The notes beneath the pieces were generated by a model. It worked only from the letters and a program-made list of their open reading frames with translations, was not told where the DNA came from and ran no database searches. From Planctomycetota bacterium (GTDB lineage: Bacteria > Planctomycetota > Planctomycetia > Pirellulales > Pirellulaceae), in the NCBI GenBank assembly GCA_026692885.1, contig JAPLNJ010001220.1:1-24041 (forward strand): a DNA stretch of 24,041 nt. Reading direction: 5' to 3'. Positions 15,363-21,826 of the stretch are shown piece by piece. The first letter of the stretch is position 1; each line of letters opens with the position of its first letter. Made by a program: the position numbers and the translations under genes.

Positions 15363-15686
15363 ATGGACGCAAAGAAGCTGGCCCAATACGAAGCCCGAGC
15401 CCAAATCATCAAGGCCTTGGCTCACCCTGCGCGGTTGCTGATCGTCGACGAACTGTCGAAGAATGGCGAACGGTGCGTGTGCGAGTTGACGGAAATGGTC
15501 GGCTCGGATATGTCCACCGTTTCGCGTCATTTGGCCCTGCTCAAAGGGGCTGGATTGGTCATGGATGAAAAACGGGGGCAGATGGTGTTCTACCGGATGC
15601 GGGTGCCGTGCCTCCTGAGTTTCTTCGACTGCATCGAATCGGTGATGGCGTGCAACGCCAAACGCCATCAGGAACTGCTGACCTGA
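15363..15686 (+). CDS. arsR2: Second ArsR-family thiol/metalloid-responsive repressor
   Basis: The 107-residue winged-helix protein carries GERCVCELTEMVG with Cys38 and Cys40, the ArsR metal-site position, followed by the recognition helix SDMSTVSRHLALLKGAGLVM and the wing DEKRGQMVFYRMR. The C-terminal helix contains three more cysteines (VPCLLSFFDCIESVMACN), which may add ligands or redox sensitivity. It is clearly different from the first ArsR in length and termini, so the two clusters are likely under separate control. Its own promoter overlaps a palindrome (15323-15338). Downstream, a T-rich run (15699-15709) after a weak GACC/GGTC stem could attenuate read-through to the next genes. The inducer is inferred to be As(III) or a related thiophile. 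Confidence 0.85.
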   Translation: MDAKKLAQYEARAQIIKALAHPARLLIVDELSKNGERCVCELTEMVGSDMSTVSRHLALLKGAGLVMDEKRGQMVFYRMRVPCLLSFFDCIESVMACNAKRHQELLT

Positions 15687-15776
15687 TCGCCGGTCGTTTT
15701 TTGTTTTTGCAAAGATTGCTGATTTTGCCAAATGACCCAGCATTCACTGCTGGCTTGATAGGGAGGCAAATCAGCC

Positions 15777-15860
15777 ATGAACAAGCGTGAGTTGAGCAAG
15801 ACCATGGCGGCGGCTGTGGAGACGGAGCGCGCTGATGTCGATCGTGAACGAAACCGCTGA
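15777..15860 (+). CDS. 27-codon leader frame overlapping the dihydrolipoamide dehydrogenase start
   Basis: ATG 15777 lies 10 bases after GGGAGG, the best ribosome site in this stretch. It encodes MNKRELSKTMAAAVETERAD, continuing to a stop at 15858-15860, inside the next gene (start 15835). The opening faintly recalls a HU-type DNA-binding protein, but at 27 residues it could only be a stub. It may serve mainly to couple ribosomes to the lpd start, which has no good ribosome site of its own. Confidence 0.4.
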   Translation: MNKRELSKTMAAAVETERADVDRERNR

Positions 15861-17247
15861 TGTCGCCATTCTCGGTGGAGGACCGGGAGGGTACGTCGCG
15901 GCGTTGTGCGCGGCACGGCGCGGAGCGCGGGTGGTCCTCGTGGAGAAGGCCAGGGTTGGCGGAACCTGTCTTAACGTCGGCTGCATCCCCACCAAAGCTC
16001 TGGCCACGGCCGCGGAACTATTCGTCCGTTCCAAGCGGGCAAGTGAGTTTGGCCTGTCGATCCCCCAGATCGACGTCGACTTGCCGCGTTTGATGGAGTA
16101 TCAGCGGGGCACCGTGGACAAACTCGTCGCTGGCGTCGAACAATTGCTCCGCGCCCGCCGCGTCAAGGTGGTGCGTGGCGAGGCCCGACTGAGTCGGCCG
16201 GACACACTGCTGGTTGAGAATGCCGAAGGGCATCCCCAGGAGTTCTCAGCCAAACACGTCATCCTGGCACCGGGATCGGTCACGGCCGAACCGCCGATCG
16301 AAGGCCGCCACCTGCCCGGCGTGATGACGAGCACTGAGGCGTTAGACATCGGCACGATTCCGCGCCGACTGCTGGTGATTGGCGGCGGAGTCATTGGCCT
16401 GGAGTTCGCGTGCATCTACGAGGCGTTTGGCAGCCAAGTCACCGTCCTGGAGATGGCGGCATCGATTCTGCCCGAGGGCACAGAAGAATCGCTGGCCAAA
16501 CGGCTGGAGGTTCTACTACGCCGCCGCGGTCTGCAAATTCATACAGGAACTACCGTGCAACGGATCGAGCGGGTCGAGGAAACGCTTCGAGTGTTCACCA
16601 CGGGGGCGGGCAAGGAGACCGTCTTCGAGGGCGAGCTGGTTCTGCTGGCGACCGGGCGTTGGCCGAACACACTGGGGATGGGTTTCACAGAAGCCGGTTT
16701 GCGGATGAACGGCCGAGCCATTGCCGTGGATGATCGGTTAGCGACAAACTTGCCGAACGTCTGGGCCATCGGCGACGCGGTCGGCGGTTGGATGTTGGCT
16801 CACAAGGCGATGGTGGAGGGCCGTGTTGCGGCGGAGAACGTGACGGGTGGACAGCGACGGGCCGACCTTCGCGCTGTCCCCAATGTCATTTTCACCATGC
16901 CGGAAGTCGCCAGTGTGGGCCTCACGGAAGCCCAAGCCCGCAGCGCCGGCGCGGAGGTGAAAGTCTCGCAGTTCCCGTTCTCGGCCAATCCGCGGGCACG
17001 CATCCTGGGTGAGACGGATGGCTTGGTGCGGCTCGTCTGTGAAGCCGGCAGTGGACGGGTCCTCGGCGTACACCTGCTGGGACCGCACGCCACCGATCTG
17101 ATCGCCGAGGGGACGCTCGCGGTCCAGGCAGGCCTCACCGCCGACGATTTGGCGTGGACGACCCATGCCCATCCCACCCTGCCTGAAGCGCTGCTCGAAG
17201 CCGCCTTGGGGTTCCGTGACGCAGCGATTCACACCCACTCACGTTAA
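15835..17247 (+). CDS. lpd: Dihydrolipoamide dehydrogenase (FAD disulfide oxidoreductase)
   Basis: The 470-residue flavoenzyme oxidises protein-bound dihydrolipoamide with NAD+, or in reverse reduces lipoamide with NADH. Motifs in order are the FAD fold AILGGGPGGYVAA (11-23), the redox disulfide GGTCLNVGCIPTKAL (Cys45, Cys50), the NAD fold VIGGGVIGLEFA, the second FAD site AIGDAVGGWMLAHKA and the active-site pair His446/Glu451 in HAHPTLPEA. All are intact and length is normal. ATG 15835 lies inside the 27-codon leader frame. No 2-oxoacid dehydrogenase E1/E2 genes accompany it. Instead the next gene is a lipoyl carrier, so its substrate is probably that protein. A dedicated E3 in an ArsR operon is the key oddity here. 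Confidence 0.92.
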   Translation: MSIVNETADVAILGGGPGGYVAALCAARRGARVVLVEKARVGGTCLNVGCIPTKALATAAELFVRSKRASEFGLSIPQIDVDLPRLMEYQRGTVDKLVAGVEQLLRARRVKVVRGEARLSRPDTLLVENAEGHPQEFSAKHVILAPGSVTAEPPIEGRHLPGVMTSTEALDIGTIPRRLLVIGGGVIGLEFACIYEAFGSQVTVLEMAASILPEGTEESLAKRLEVLLRRRGLQIHTGTTVQRIERVEETLRVFTTGAGKETVFEGELVLLATGRWPNTLGMGFTEAGLRMNGRAIAVDDRLATNLPNVWAIGDAVGGWMLAHKAMVEGRVAAENVTGGQRRADLRAVPNVIFTMPEVASVGLTEAQARSAGAEVKVSQFPFSANPRARILGETDGLVRLVCEAGSGRVLGVHLLGPHATDLIAEGTLAVQAGLTADDLAWTTHAHPTLPEALLEAALGFRDAAIHTHSR

Positions 17248-17257
17248 GGGACACGCT

Positions 17258-17719
17258 ATGGCCGACTATCTCGAAACCACCGTGGACAAGTTCATCTTCC
17301 GTGTGGCCACAGACCGCCTGTACAACGCCGACGGCGTCTGGGTCTTGTGGGTGGAGTCCGAGGGGAATGGGCACGTTCGAGTCGGACTGACCGACTACCT
17401 GCAACAACTCAACGGGGACGTCGCCTTCGCCCACATCAAACCTGCCGGGACCATGCTGACAGCGGGCGAAGAGTTCGCCGACATCGAAACGATTAAGGCG
17501 ACCGTGAGTCTGCTTGCGCCTGTGGGCGGTGAAATTGTCGAGGTCAACTCGGCTCTTGATCTCACCCCGGAACTTGTCAACCAAGATCCCTACGAGAAGG
17601 GCTGGCTGGCCGTGATCAAAGCCACGAACTGGGAGGCTGCTCGTGCACGACTCCTCGATCCGCAGGCTTATTTCTCGGCGATGCAGTCCCAAGCCCAAGA
17701 GGAGTTGAAGAAGCCATGA
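17258..17719 (+). CDS. gcvH-like: GcvH-like lipoyl carrier protein
   Basis: ATG 17258 starts a 153-residue protein of the glycine-cleavage H family. The core reads HVRVGLTDYLQQLNGDVAFA, then EEFADIETIKATVSLLAPVG and GEIVEVNSALDLTPELVNQD, ending PYEKGWLAVIKA. Lys80 in the ETIKA hairpin is the expected lipoylation site. It is longer than ordinary GcvH (about 127) at both ends and begins with MADYLETTVDKFIFRVATDR rather than the usual FTKEHEW strand. No glycine-cleavage genes (gcvT, gcvP) are nearby. It lies 10 bp after lpd and overlaps the OsmC-like gene by ATGA, so all three are co-translated. I infer a lipoyl arm carrying electrons, sulfur or metalloid, as in the GcvH-like LbpA proteins of sulfur metabolism. 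Confidence 0.85.
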   Translation: MADYLETTVDKFIFRVATDRLYNADGVWVLWVESEGNGHVRVGLTDYLQQLNGDVAFAHIKPAGTMLTAGEEFADIETIKATVSLLAPVGGEIVEVNSALDLTPELVNQDPYEKGWLAVIKATNWEAARARLLDPQAYFSAMQSQAQEELKKP

Positions 17720-18171
17720 GCCGAACCGCCACCTATCACACCACCGTTCGCTGGACCGGAGAGCATTGGGGCCACCTTGCGATGGGGAATGGCCCGGAAA
17801 TGGCCTTCGGGCCGCCCCCGGATGCCCAAGGGTATGAGAACGCGTTTACGCCCGAGGATGCCTTCGTCGCGGCCGCGAACACGTGCGTCATGTTGATGTT
17901 CATTTGGGCGACGAAACGCTTCAAACTCAACTTGCTCGCCTACGAGTGCCGCACCGAGGGGACCAAGCTGATTGAACTCGACCGCACCGAAATCTTCACG
18001 CGTCTGCTGTTTCGTCCCCTGATTCGAGTCGCGGCCGACGGTGAGCCTGCGGCCGTCGTGGAGGCCCGGGTGCGGCGGGCGTTGGCGTCTGCGCAGAAGT
18101 ACAGTTTGGTCGCGAATTCGGTGAAATCCGAGATCGTTGTGGAGCCGGAAATCGTCGTCCAGGCGAGCTGA
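17716..18171 (+). CDS. OsmC/Ohr-family protein lacking the second catalytic cysteine
   Basis: The 151-residue protein has the OsmC fold pattern: an N-terminal beta sheet (ATYHTTVRWTGEHWGHLAMG), then TPEDAFVAAANTCVMLMFIW on the central helix with Cys57, and the C-terminal RALASAQKYSLVANSVKSEI. OsmC and Ohr peroxidases use two cysteines; the second normally sits in the KYCxVSNS-type motif, and here Ser130 replaces it. Another Cys (77) lies in AYECRTEG. Peroxidase activity by the usual mechanism is therefore doubtful, and a one-cysteine thiol-binding role is possible. Known OsmC/Ohr enzymes can be re-reduced by lipoyl proteins and Lpd, which fits its overlap with the lipoyl carrier gene. Confidence 0.82.
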   Translation: MSRTATYHTTVRWTGEHWGHLAMGNGPEMAFGPPPDAQGYENAFTPEDAFVAAANTCVMLMFIWATKRFKLNLLAYECRTEGTKLIELDRTEIFTRLLFRPLIRVAADGEPAAVVEARVRRALASAQKYSLVANSVKSEIVVEPEIVVQAS

Positions 18172-18216
18172 CTCATCGCGGGACATCCCGCGACGTTTGG
18201 CGCGACCGATGAACAA

Positions 18217-18260
18217 CTCCCTCGCCCCGGTACTCCGGGGAGAGGGCTGGGGTGAGGGGC
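18217..18260. repeat. 44-bp palindromic repeat, copy A
   Basis: The segment CTCCCTCGCCCCGGTACT followed by CCGGGGAGAGGGCTGGGG and TGAGGGGC recurs at 21827-21870 with two differences. CCCCGG/CCGGGG forms the core hairpin. It lies between the OsmC-like and thioredoxin-like genes and may cut the transcript or stabilise the upstream message. Confidence 0.8.
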
Positions 18261-18331
18261 CAGAAGTCAAATGCGGAGACGATTTTTCGGCGCGTGCTTT
18301 CCTACAACCAGTAGCCCTTTTTTACAGGTCG

Positions 18332-18583
18332 ATGAACATGAATATCCAAGTTCTGGGAACCGGATGCAGCAGGTGCAAAACCTTGTTCGAGATGGTCCAG
18401 AAGGCCGTGCTCGAAACGGGCGTCGAAGCGGTGGTCGAAAAGGTGGAGGACATCGAGAAGATCATGGCTTACGAGATCCTCATGACGCCCGGACTGGTCA
18501 TCAACGGCCAGGTGAAGGCCGCCGGACGCATCCCCAAGCTGGAAGAGCTCAAGACCATGCTCCAGGCGGCTAACACGAACTGA
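18332..18583 (+). CDS. Small redox-active thioredoxin-fold protein (TM0996/MTH895 type; ArsE-like position)
   Basis: The 83-residue protein starts at ATG 18332 (MNMNIQVLGTGCSRCKTLFE). Cys12 and Cys15 form the CxxC active site directly after the first strand. The cis-proline region ILMTPGLVINGQVKAAGRIP is intact. This is the small glutaredoxin-like or redox-active disulfide protein 2 family, cytoplasmic, without a signal. Such proteins occur beside ArsF and ArsG genes, in the ArsE position of ArsEFG units. It is a logical electron acceptor from the lipoyl carrier and donor to the membrane protein at 21971. A second ATG at 18338 is possible; no strong ribosome site is seen for either. Confidence 0.85.
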   Translation: MNMNIQVLGTGCSRCKTLFEMVQKAVLETGVEAVVEKVEDIEKIMAYEILMTPGLVINGQVKAAGRIPKLEELKTMLQAANTN

Positions 18584-18611
18584 TCCCGGAGGCAAGGCAA
18601 GGAGCTTTCCA

Positions 18612-19025
18612 ATGCAAGACGCAGCTCACACGAATCAGGTTCTGTTGATCCCGTGTAGTGGGATCGGCAAAGTACATGGCCTGATCAGCCGCGAGGCGGT
18701 CTACAAGGCCACAGACACCCTGGGCCAGGACCGGGCGGATACGGTCTGCCTGGCACTGCTGGTGACGGGTGACCTGGAAACCCGTCAGAAAGTACAGGAG
18801 CAGCCCTGCATCACCCTGGACGGCTGCCCCAAACTCTGCGCACAGAAGAACGTCGAACTGTCCGGCGGTAAGGTCGCCCAGGCGGTGCGAGTCTACGACA
18901 CGTTGAAACGCCATCGGGGCGGCAAGTTCGGCTCGGCCACTGCGCTGACCGAAGCAGGCTGGGGCGTGGTGGATGAAATCGCGGTCGAAGTCGTGGAAAC
19001 CGTCCGAACTGCGGCTACGAAGTAA
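18612..19025 (+). CDS. DGC-domain putative zinc-binding protein (first, cytoplasmic)
   Basis: ATG 18612 starts a 137-residue protein of the DGC family (PF08859). The naming motif is present as ITLDGCPKLCAQKNVELSGG, and the N-terminal segment VLLIPCSGIGKVHGLISREA has the expected CSG loop. Further cysteines sit in VCLALLVTGD and QEQPC. The combination of conserved cysteines suggests a bound metal or a redox centre; the biochemical function is not established. It lies 28 bp behind the small thioredoxin-like gene and 10 bp ahead of a paralogue, so the three are probably co-transcribed. No signal peptide is seen. Confidence 0.8.
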   Translation: MQDAAHTNQVLLIPCSGIGKVHGLISREAVYKATDTLGQDRADTVCLALLVTGDLETRQKVQEQPCITLDGCPKLCAQKNVELSGGKVAQAVRVYDTLKRHRGGKFGSATALTEAGWGVVDEIAVEVVETVRTAATK

Positions 19026-19035
19026 AGGAGCGGTC

Positions 19036-19737
19036 ATGTCTGTAGTCACCAAGGTTGGTATCATTGCGTGTAGCGGCGAGGAAATTCCCGCCGGGACGAT
19101 CTCGCGATTGGCCACGCGCCGGGTACTGGAGTCCTTGCGGCCCCAGTCCACGGTGACCCTCTGCCTGCCACTGTTCCTGGCCGGCGAGGAACAAGAACGG
19201 CGGTTTGCGCGCCAGCATCCGACGATCACCGTGGACGGTTGCGACAAGCTCTGCGCCAAACGCGGCACGGAGACCTACAGCGGCCAGGTCGCCTGTTCGC
19301 TCAACTTGGCGGAGTTCTTGGGAGCTCGGTTGACTGGCTGCCATCGATCGCAGCGGGACTCGGACAAGGCAGATGAGCAGGCCATCTGGATGGCGGCCGA
19401 GCGAATCGCCGCGGAGGTGGACGAACTGCTGGCCACTGCACGGCCGCCGACCCTCGTCAATCTGGAACCCAGCCCGGTCGGTTGCGCCTGCAGTCGTCCA
19501 GCGGCGGATGGGGCGTTGACGGTCGACGGGATGACTGTCGTCATCAATGGCCTGCCGCTCATTTTCGATCGACTGCACAAGCAGGAAGTGGACCCCGACA
19601 ACGGTTGTGCCGACCAACTGCTGGAGACCGTTCGCATCTACCATGCGATCGAACCTGGCGAGGAAGGGGCGTATAATGAGGCCCTGGTGGCCGCCTACCA
19701 CGAGTTCTGCCAGCGACGAGTGAAGGATACAACATGA
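19036..19737 (+). CDS. DGC-domain protein with C-terminal extension (second, cytoplasmic)
   Basis: ATG 19036 follows AAAGGAG. The 233-residue protein begins with a DGC domain: GIIACSGEEIPAGTISRLAT (CSG loop) and ITVDGCDKLCAKRGTETYSG. After about residue 105 comes an extension absent from the first paralogue. It contains LNLEPSPVGCACSRPAADGA, the strand-rich LTVDGMTVVINGLPLIFDRL and NGCADQLLETVRIYHAIEPG. The extra CxC and Cys residues could form a second metal or redox site; I do not recognise the extension as a named family. It starts 10 bp after the first DGC gene. The stop overlaps ATG 19734 of a 22-codon frame that leads into a repeat hairpin. Confidence 0.78.
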   Translation: MSVVTKVGIIACSGEEIPAGTISRLATRRVLESLRPQSTVTLCLPLFLAGEEQERRFARQHPTITVDGCDKLCAKRGTETYSGQVACSLNLAEFLGARLTGCHRSQRDSDKADEQAIWMAAERIAAEVDELLATARPPTLVNLEPSPVGCACSRPAADGALTVDGMTVVINGLPLIFDRLHKQEVDPDNGCADQLLETVRIYHAIEPGEEGAYNEALVAAYHEFCQRRVKDTT

Positions 19738-19802
19738 CCCATTCGGCACCTCAGTACCTGTCCAAGAACAACTCCGTGTTTTCGATGGTGAGCGAACTTT
19801 AG
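19734..19802 (+). CDS. 22-codon frame overlapping the DGC gene stop
   Basis: ATG 19734 overlaps the preceding stop as ATGA. It encodes MTHSAPQYLSKNNSVFSMVS, then EL and TAG. The ATGA coupling suggests a real start, yet the frame ends at the edge of the hairpin at 19802, whose first base belongs to the stop codon. I infer it is the stub of a gene cut by insertion of that element, or a meaningless frame. Confidence 0.3.
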   Translation: MTHSAPQYLSKNNSVFSMVSEL

Positions 19803-19848
19803 TCCACTCGGGCGGAATGGATTCCGCCCTACGAAATTGTTCGTGGAC
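19802..19848. repeat. Palindromic element with inner hairpin (terminator-like or REP)
   Basis: Outer arms GTCCAC (19802-19807) and GTGGAC (19843-19848) enclose a perfect 8-bp stem GGGCGGAA/TTCCGCCC (19810-19829) with loop TGGA. There is no T tract, so it is more a repeat than a classical terminator, but it may shape mRNA levels between the cytoplasmic and exported DGC genes. Confidence 0.6.
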
Positions 19849-19896
19849 AGATACTCATGTGCGTTCAGTTAGTTTCCTACGTTCAAGGAGCACACT

Positions 19897-20430
19897 ATGA
19901 CCTCAAAGGTAAGTCGCCGCCGGTTTCTAAGGAATGCTGGCACGGGCATCGTCGCTGGCGTGGCCGCCTCGGCCAGCGTCTCGGCTCTGGCAGCCGAGAC
20001 CGCTCCGCCCACGATTCCCCTGCCGGACGCCAACACGGCGAAACCGGCACCTGGAAGCGGGCCACAGCCCGTCTGCTGCAGCCCCGCCGCGAAACCGATC
20101 TACGCCTGCTCTGGCGCTGCCGACGTGGGCGAGATCGCCGACCACGCCGCCCGCAAGTTGACCGCGGACGGTGTGGGCAAGATGTCGTGTCTCGCCGGAA
20201 TCGGCGGTCGGATACCGAACCTGTTGGAGATCGCCCGGGGGGCTCAGGTTATCCTGGCCATTGACGGCTGCCCCCTGCATTGCGCTCGTAACACGCTGGA
20301 AAAGGCGGGCTTCACCAAGTTCGAGCACGTTTGCTTGGCCGACCTGGGAATGGCCAAGGGAAAAACCCCGGCCACGGCCGAAGCGGTGGCTAAAGTGGCC
20401 AGCGCGGGCAAGAGCAAGCTGGGAGCGTAA
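19897..20430 (+). CDS. Tat-exported DGC-domain protein (third)
   Basis: ATG 19897 follows AAGGAG. The N-terminus has a twin-arginine signal (SRRRFLRNAGTGIVAGVAAS with the ALAAE cleavage area near residue 33), so the folded protein is exported, probably with a bound cofactor. The mature part has a Pro-rich linker and VCCSPAAKPIYACSGAADVG with the CSG loop. It continues with GKMSCLAGIGGRIPNLLEIA and ILAIDGCPLHCARNTLEKAG, the DGC motif, and a final EHVCLADLG. At 177 residues it is a complete DGC domain behind a leader. Placing one family both inside and outside the membrane within one cluster suggests the same cofactor or substrate on both sides. It lies 11 bp before the anchored ArsF-like gene. 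Confidence 0.82.
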   Translation: MTSKVSRRRFLRNAGTGIVAGVAASASVSALAAETAPPTIPLPDANTAKPAPGSGPQPVCCSPAAKPIYACSGAADVGEIADHAARKLTADGVGKMSCLAGIGGRIPNLLEIARGAQVILAIDGCPLHCARNTLEKAGFTKFEHVCLADLGMAKGKTPATAEAVAKVASAGKSKLGA

Positions 20431-20441
20431 GGAAGATTCGC

Positions 20442-21095
20442 ATGGAACTCAAGAATGCCGTAACGATCTGTCTGATTTCGCTGTTCTCGGCGACCCTCGT
20501 GTTGTTGATAGCGCGGGCCCTCGACCTGCAGGCGGCCTCACGACTGGAGCCGCAATTGATTCGCATCGTCGAGGAACTCGAAGGTCTGCGTAAGCAAGGC
20601 GGAATCGCGTCTGCTACGCCGACGAACCGGCCGGATTCGCTGCTCTCGGATGGTTTGATCGTGTATTACTTGCACAGTAAGACACGCTGCCCGACCTGCC
20701 GGTCCATCGAGTCGCAAGCGGCCGATGTCGTGCAGTCGGACTTTGCTTCCGAGTTGAAGTCCGGAGCGGTCGCGTGGAAGGTCCTGAACTACGAGGAGCC
20801 TTCCGGGGCTGGTCTGGCGAAGAAGTTCGAACTTCAGATGCCCGTCGTTGTGCTGGCCAGCATGAAGGGCGGCGAGATCGCCCAGTGGAAGCGTCTCGAC
20901 CGCGTCTGGGCACTGGTCGGAGACAAACCCGGTTACGCTTCCTACTTGCGGGACGAGATCCGTCAGATGGTCCGCGCGGCGGAACCACAGCCAACCTTGG
21001 CGCCGTCCGAGGACGAATCCAAGGCGAAGGAGTCTGTCGGTGGTCCGGTGAGCAAGCCGGAATCCCCACCCGTTGATTTGCCGATTCCCCAGTAA
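20442..21095 (+). CDS. arsF-like: Membrane-anchored ArsF-family thioredoxin-fold protein
   Basis: The 217-residue protein has one N-terminal membrane helix (residues 6-26: AVTICLISLFSATLVLLIAR) with the rest predicted outside. The thioredoxin-like core begins at GLIVYYLHSKTRCPTCRSIE with the CPTC pair Cys83/Cys86, and continues through VAWKVLNYEEPSGAGLAKKF and LQMPVVVLASMKGGEIAQWK, including the cis-Pro (MPVVVL). The charged, Pro-rich tail is extra. The motif set matches the family annotated as nitrophenyl-compound nitroreductase subunit ArsF, known from ArsEFG aromatic-arsenical resistance. It may receive electrons from the membrane protein at 21971. The second ArsF-like gene is 264 bp away behind two palindromic elements. 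Confidence 0.8.
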   Translation: MELKNAVTICLISLFSATLVLLIARALDLQAASRLEPQLIRIVEELEGLRKQGGIASATPTNRPDSLLSDGLIVYYLHSKTRCPTCRSIESQAADVVQSDFASELKSGAVAWKVLNYEEPSGAGLAKKFELQMPVVVLASMKGGEIAQWKRLDRVWALVGDKPGYASYLRDEIRQMVRAAEPQPTLAPSEDESKAKESVGGPVSKPESPPVDLPIPQ

Positions 21096-21105
21096 CACAC
21101 CCCCT

Positions 21106-21183
21106 GTAGCATGGCTCTCCAGAGCCGTGCAGTTGTGCCTGAAATCCGGAGAAAACCCGCACGGCTCTGGAGAGCCCTGCTAC
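21106..21183. repeat. Palindromic element with 25-bp inverted arms
   Basis: The arms 21106-21130 and 21159-21183 (GTAGCA, GGCTCTCCAGAGCC and GTGC on the left) are inverted copies with one mismatch. GGCTCTCCAGAGCC is itself a palindrome. It is a non-autonomous MITE-like repeat just after the anchored ArsF-like gene. Confidence 0.8.
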
Positions 21184-21211
21184 GCCGGATCAAGAATGTC
21201 ACGGACGCTCC

Positions 21212-21311
21212 GAGCCTGTGAAGAAATGGGACTGGCTCGGAGCTAGCACCGCGCCAAACCCTGAGAATATGACATCTAGCGAGGTGACTGTCCCAATTTC
21301 TTCACAGGCTC
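21212..21311. repeat. 100-bp MITE-like element with 21/22-bp inverted ends
   Basis: GAGCCTGTGAAGAAATGGGAC (21212-21232) is inverted at 21290-21311 with a single extra base in the right arm. The element stands 28 bp after the previous palindrome and 48 bp before the second ArsF-like gene. Together the two elements fill the gap 21096-21359. Confidence 0.8.
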
Positions 21312-21359
21312 TCCGTGTGCCTTACGATGAACTTGCCTTCCATCACAGGAGAAACCGAG

Positions 21360-21788
21360 ATGAAACGTATCGCCGCCGCCAAGTTATTGACGCTGACCGC
21401 CGTCCTCTTCGCCACCATCGCCGGCAGCGCAGCCCAGGCAGCCGATGCCCCGAAGGACCGGGTCGTGGCCATGTATTTCCATCGCACGCAGCGCTGCCCG
21501 ACCTGCCTGAAGATGGGCAGTTACTCGGAGGAAGCCGTCAAGGCGGCCTTCGCGGACGAAATCAAGAAAGGCAGTGTCGCGTTTTACTCCATCGACTTCC
21601 AAGACGCGAACAACGCCCGTTACACCAAAGCCTACAACATCAGCGGACCGGCGCTGATCGTCGCCAAGATCTCGGACAACAAAGTCGCCTCGTACAGCAA
21701 TCTGGAGGATATTTGGTCCAAGGTCGGCGACAAGTCGGCCTTTCTCCGCTATGTCCAGGAGAGCGTGAAGACGAACTTGGCCAAGTGA
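21360..21788 (+). CDS. arsF-like: Exported ArsF-family thioredoxin-fold protein
   Basis: ATG 21360 follows GGAG. The 142-residue protein has a Sec signal peptide (MKRIAAAKLLTLTAVLFATI, cleavage after AAQA near residue 27) and a thioredoxin-like domain starting VVAMYFHRTQRCPTCLKMGS with Cys46/Cys49. VAFYSIDFQDANNARYTKAY and ISGPALIVAKISDNKVASYS follow, with the Gly-Pro at the cis-Pro position. It shares the RCPTC motif and the YFH or YLH strand with the anchored protein at 20442, so the two are paralogues with different membrane attachment. Family annotation is ArsF-like (nitroreductase subunit of aromatic-arsenical resistance). A soluble periplasmic role as electron carrier or reductase is inferred. 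Confidence 0.85.
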   Translation: MKRIAAAKLLTLTAVLFATIAGSAAQAADAPKDRVVAMYFHRTQRCPTCLKMGSYSEEAVKAAFADEIKKGSVAFYSIDFQDANNARYTKAYNISGPALIVAKISDNKVASYSNLEDIWSKVGDKSAFLRYVQESVKTNLAK

Positions 21789-21826
21789 CAGGCATCTTAG
21801 TCACGAGAGGCTCGGCCGAAAAATAG

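Noticed and set aside
15835..17719. Reading lpd and gcvH-like as part of glycine cleavage or a 2-oxoacid dehydrogenase
   Set aside because: No gcvT, gcvP, E1 or E2 genes in the window, and the neighbours are ArsR, OsmC and thiol-redox genes.
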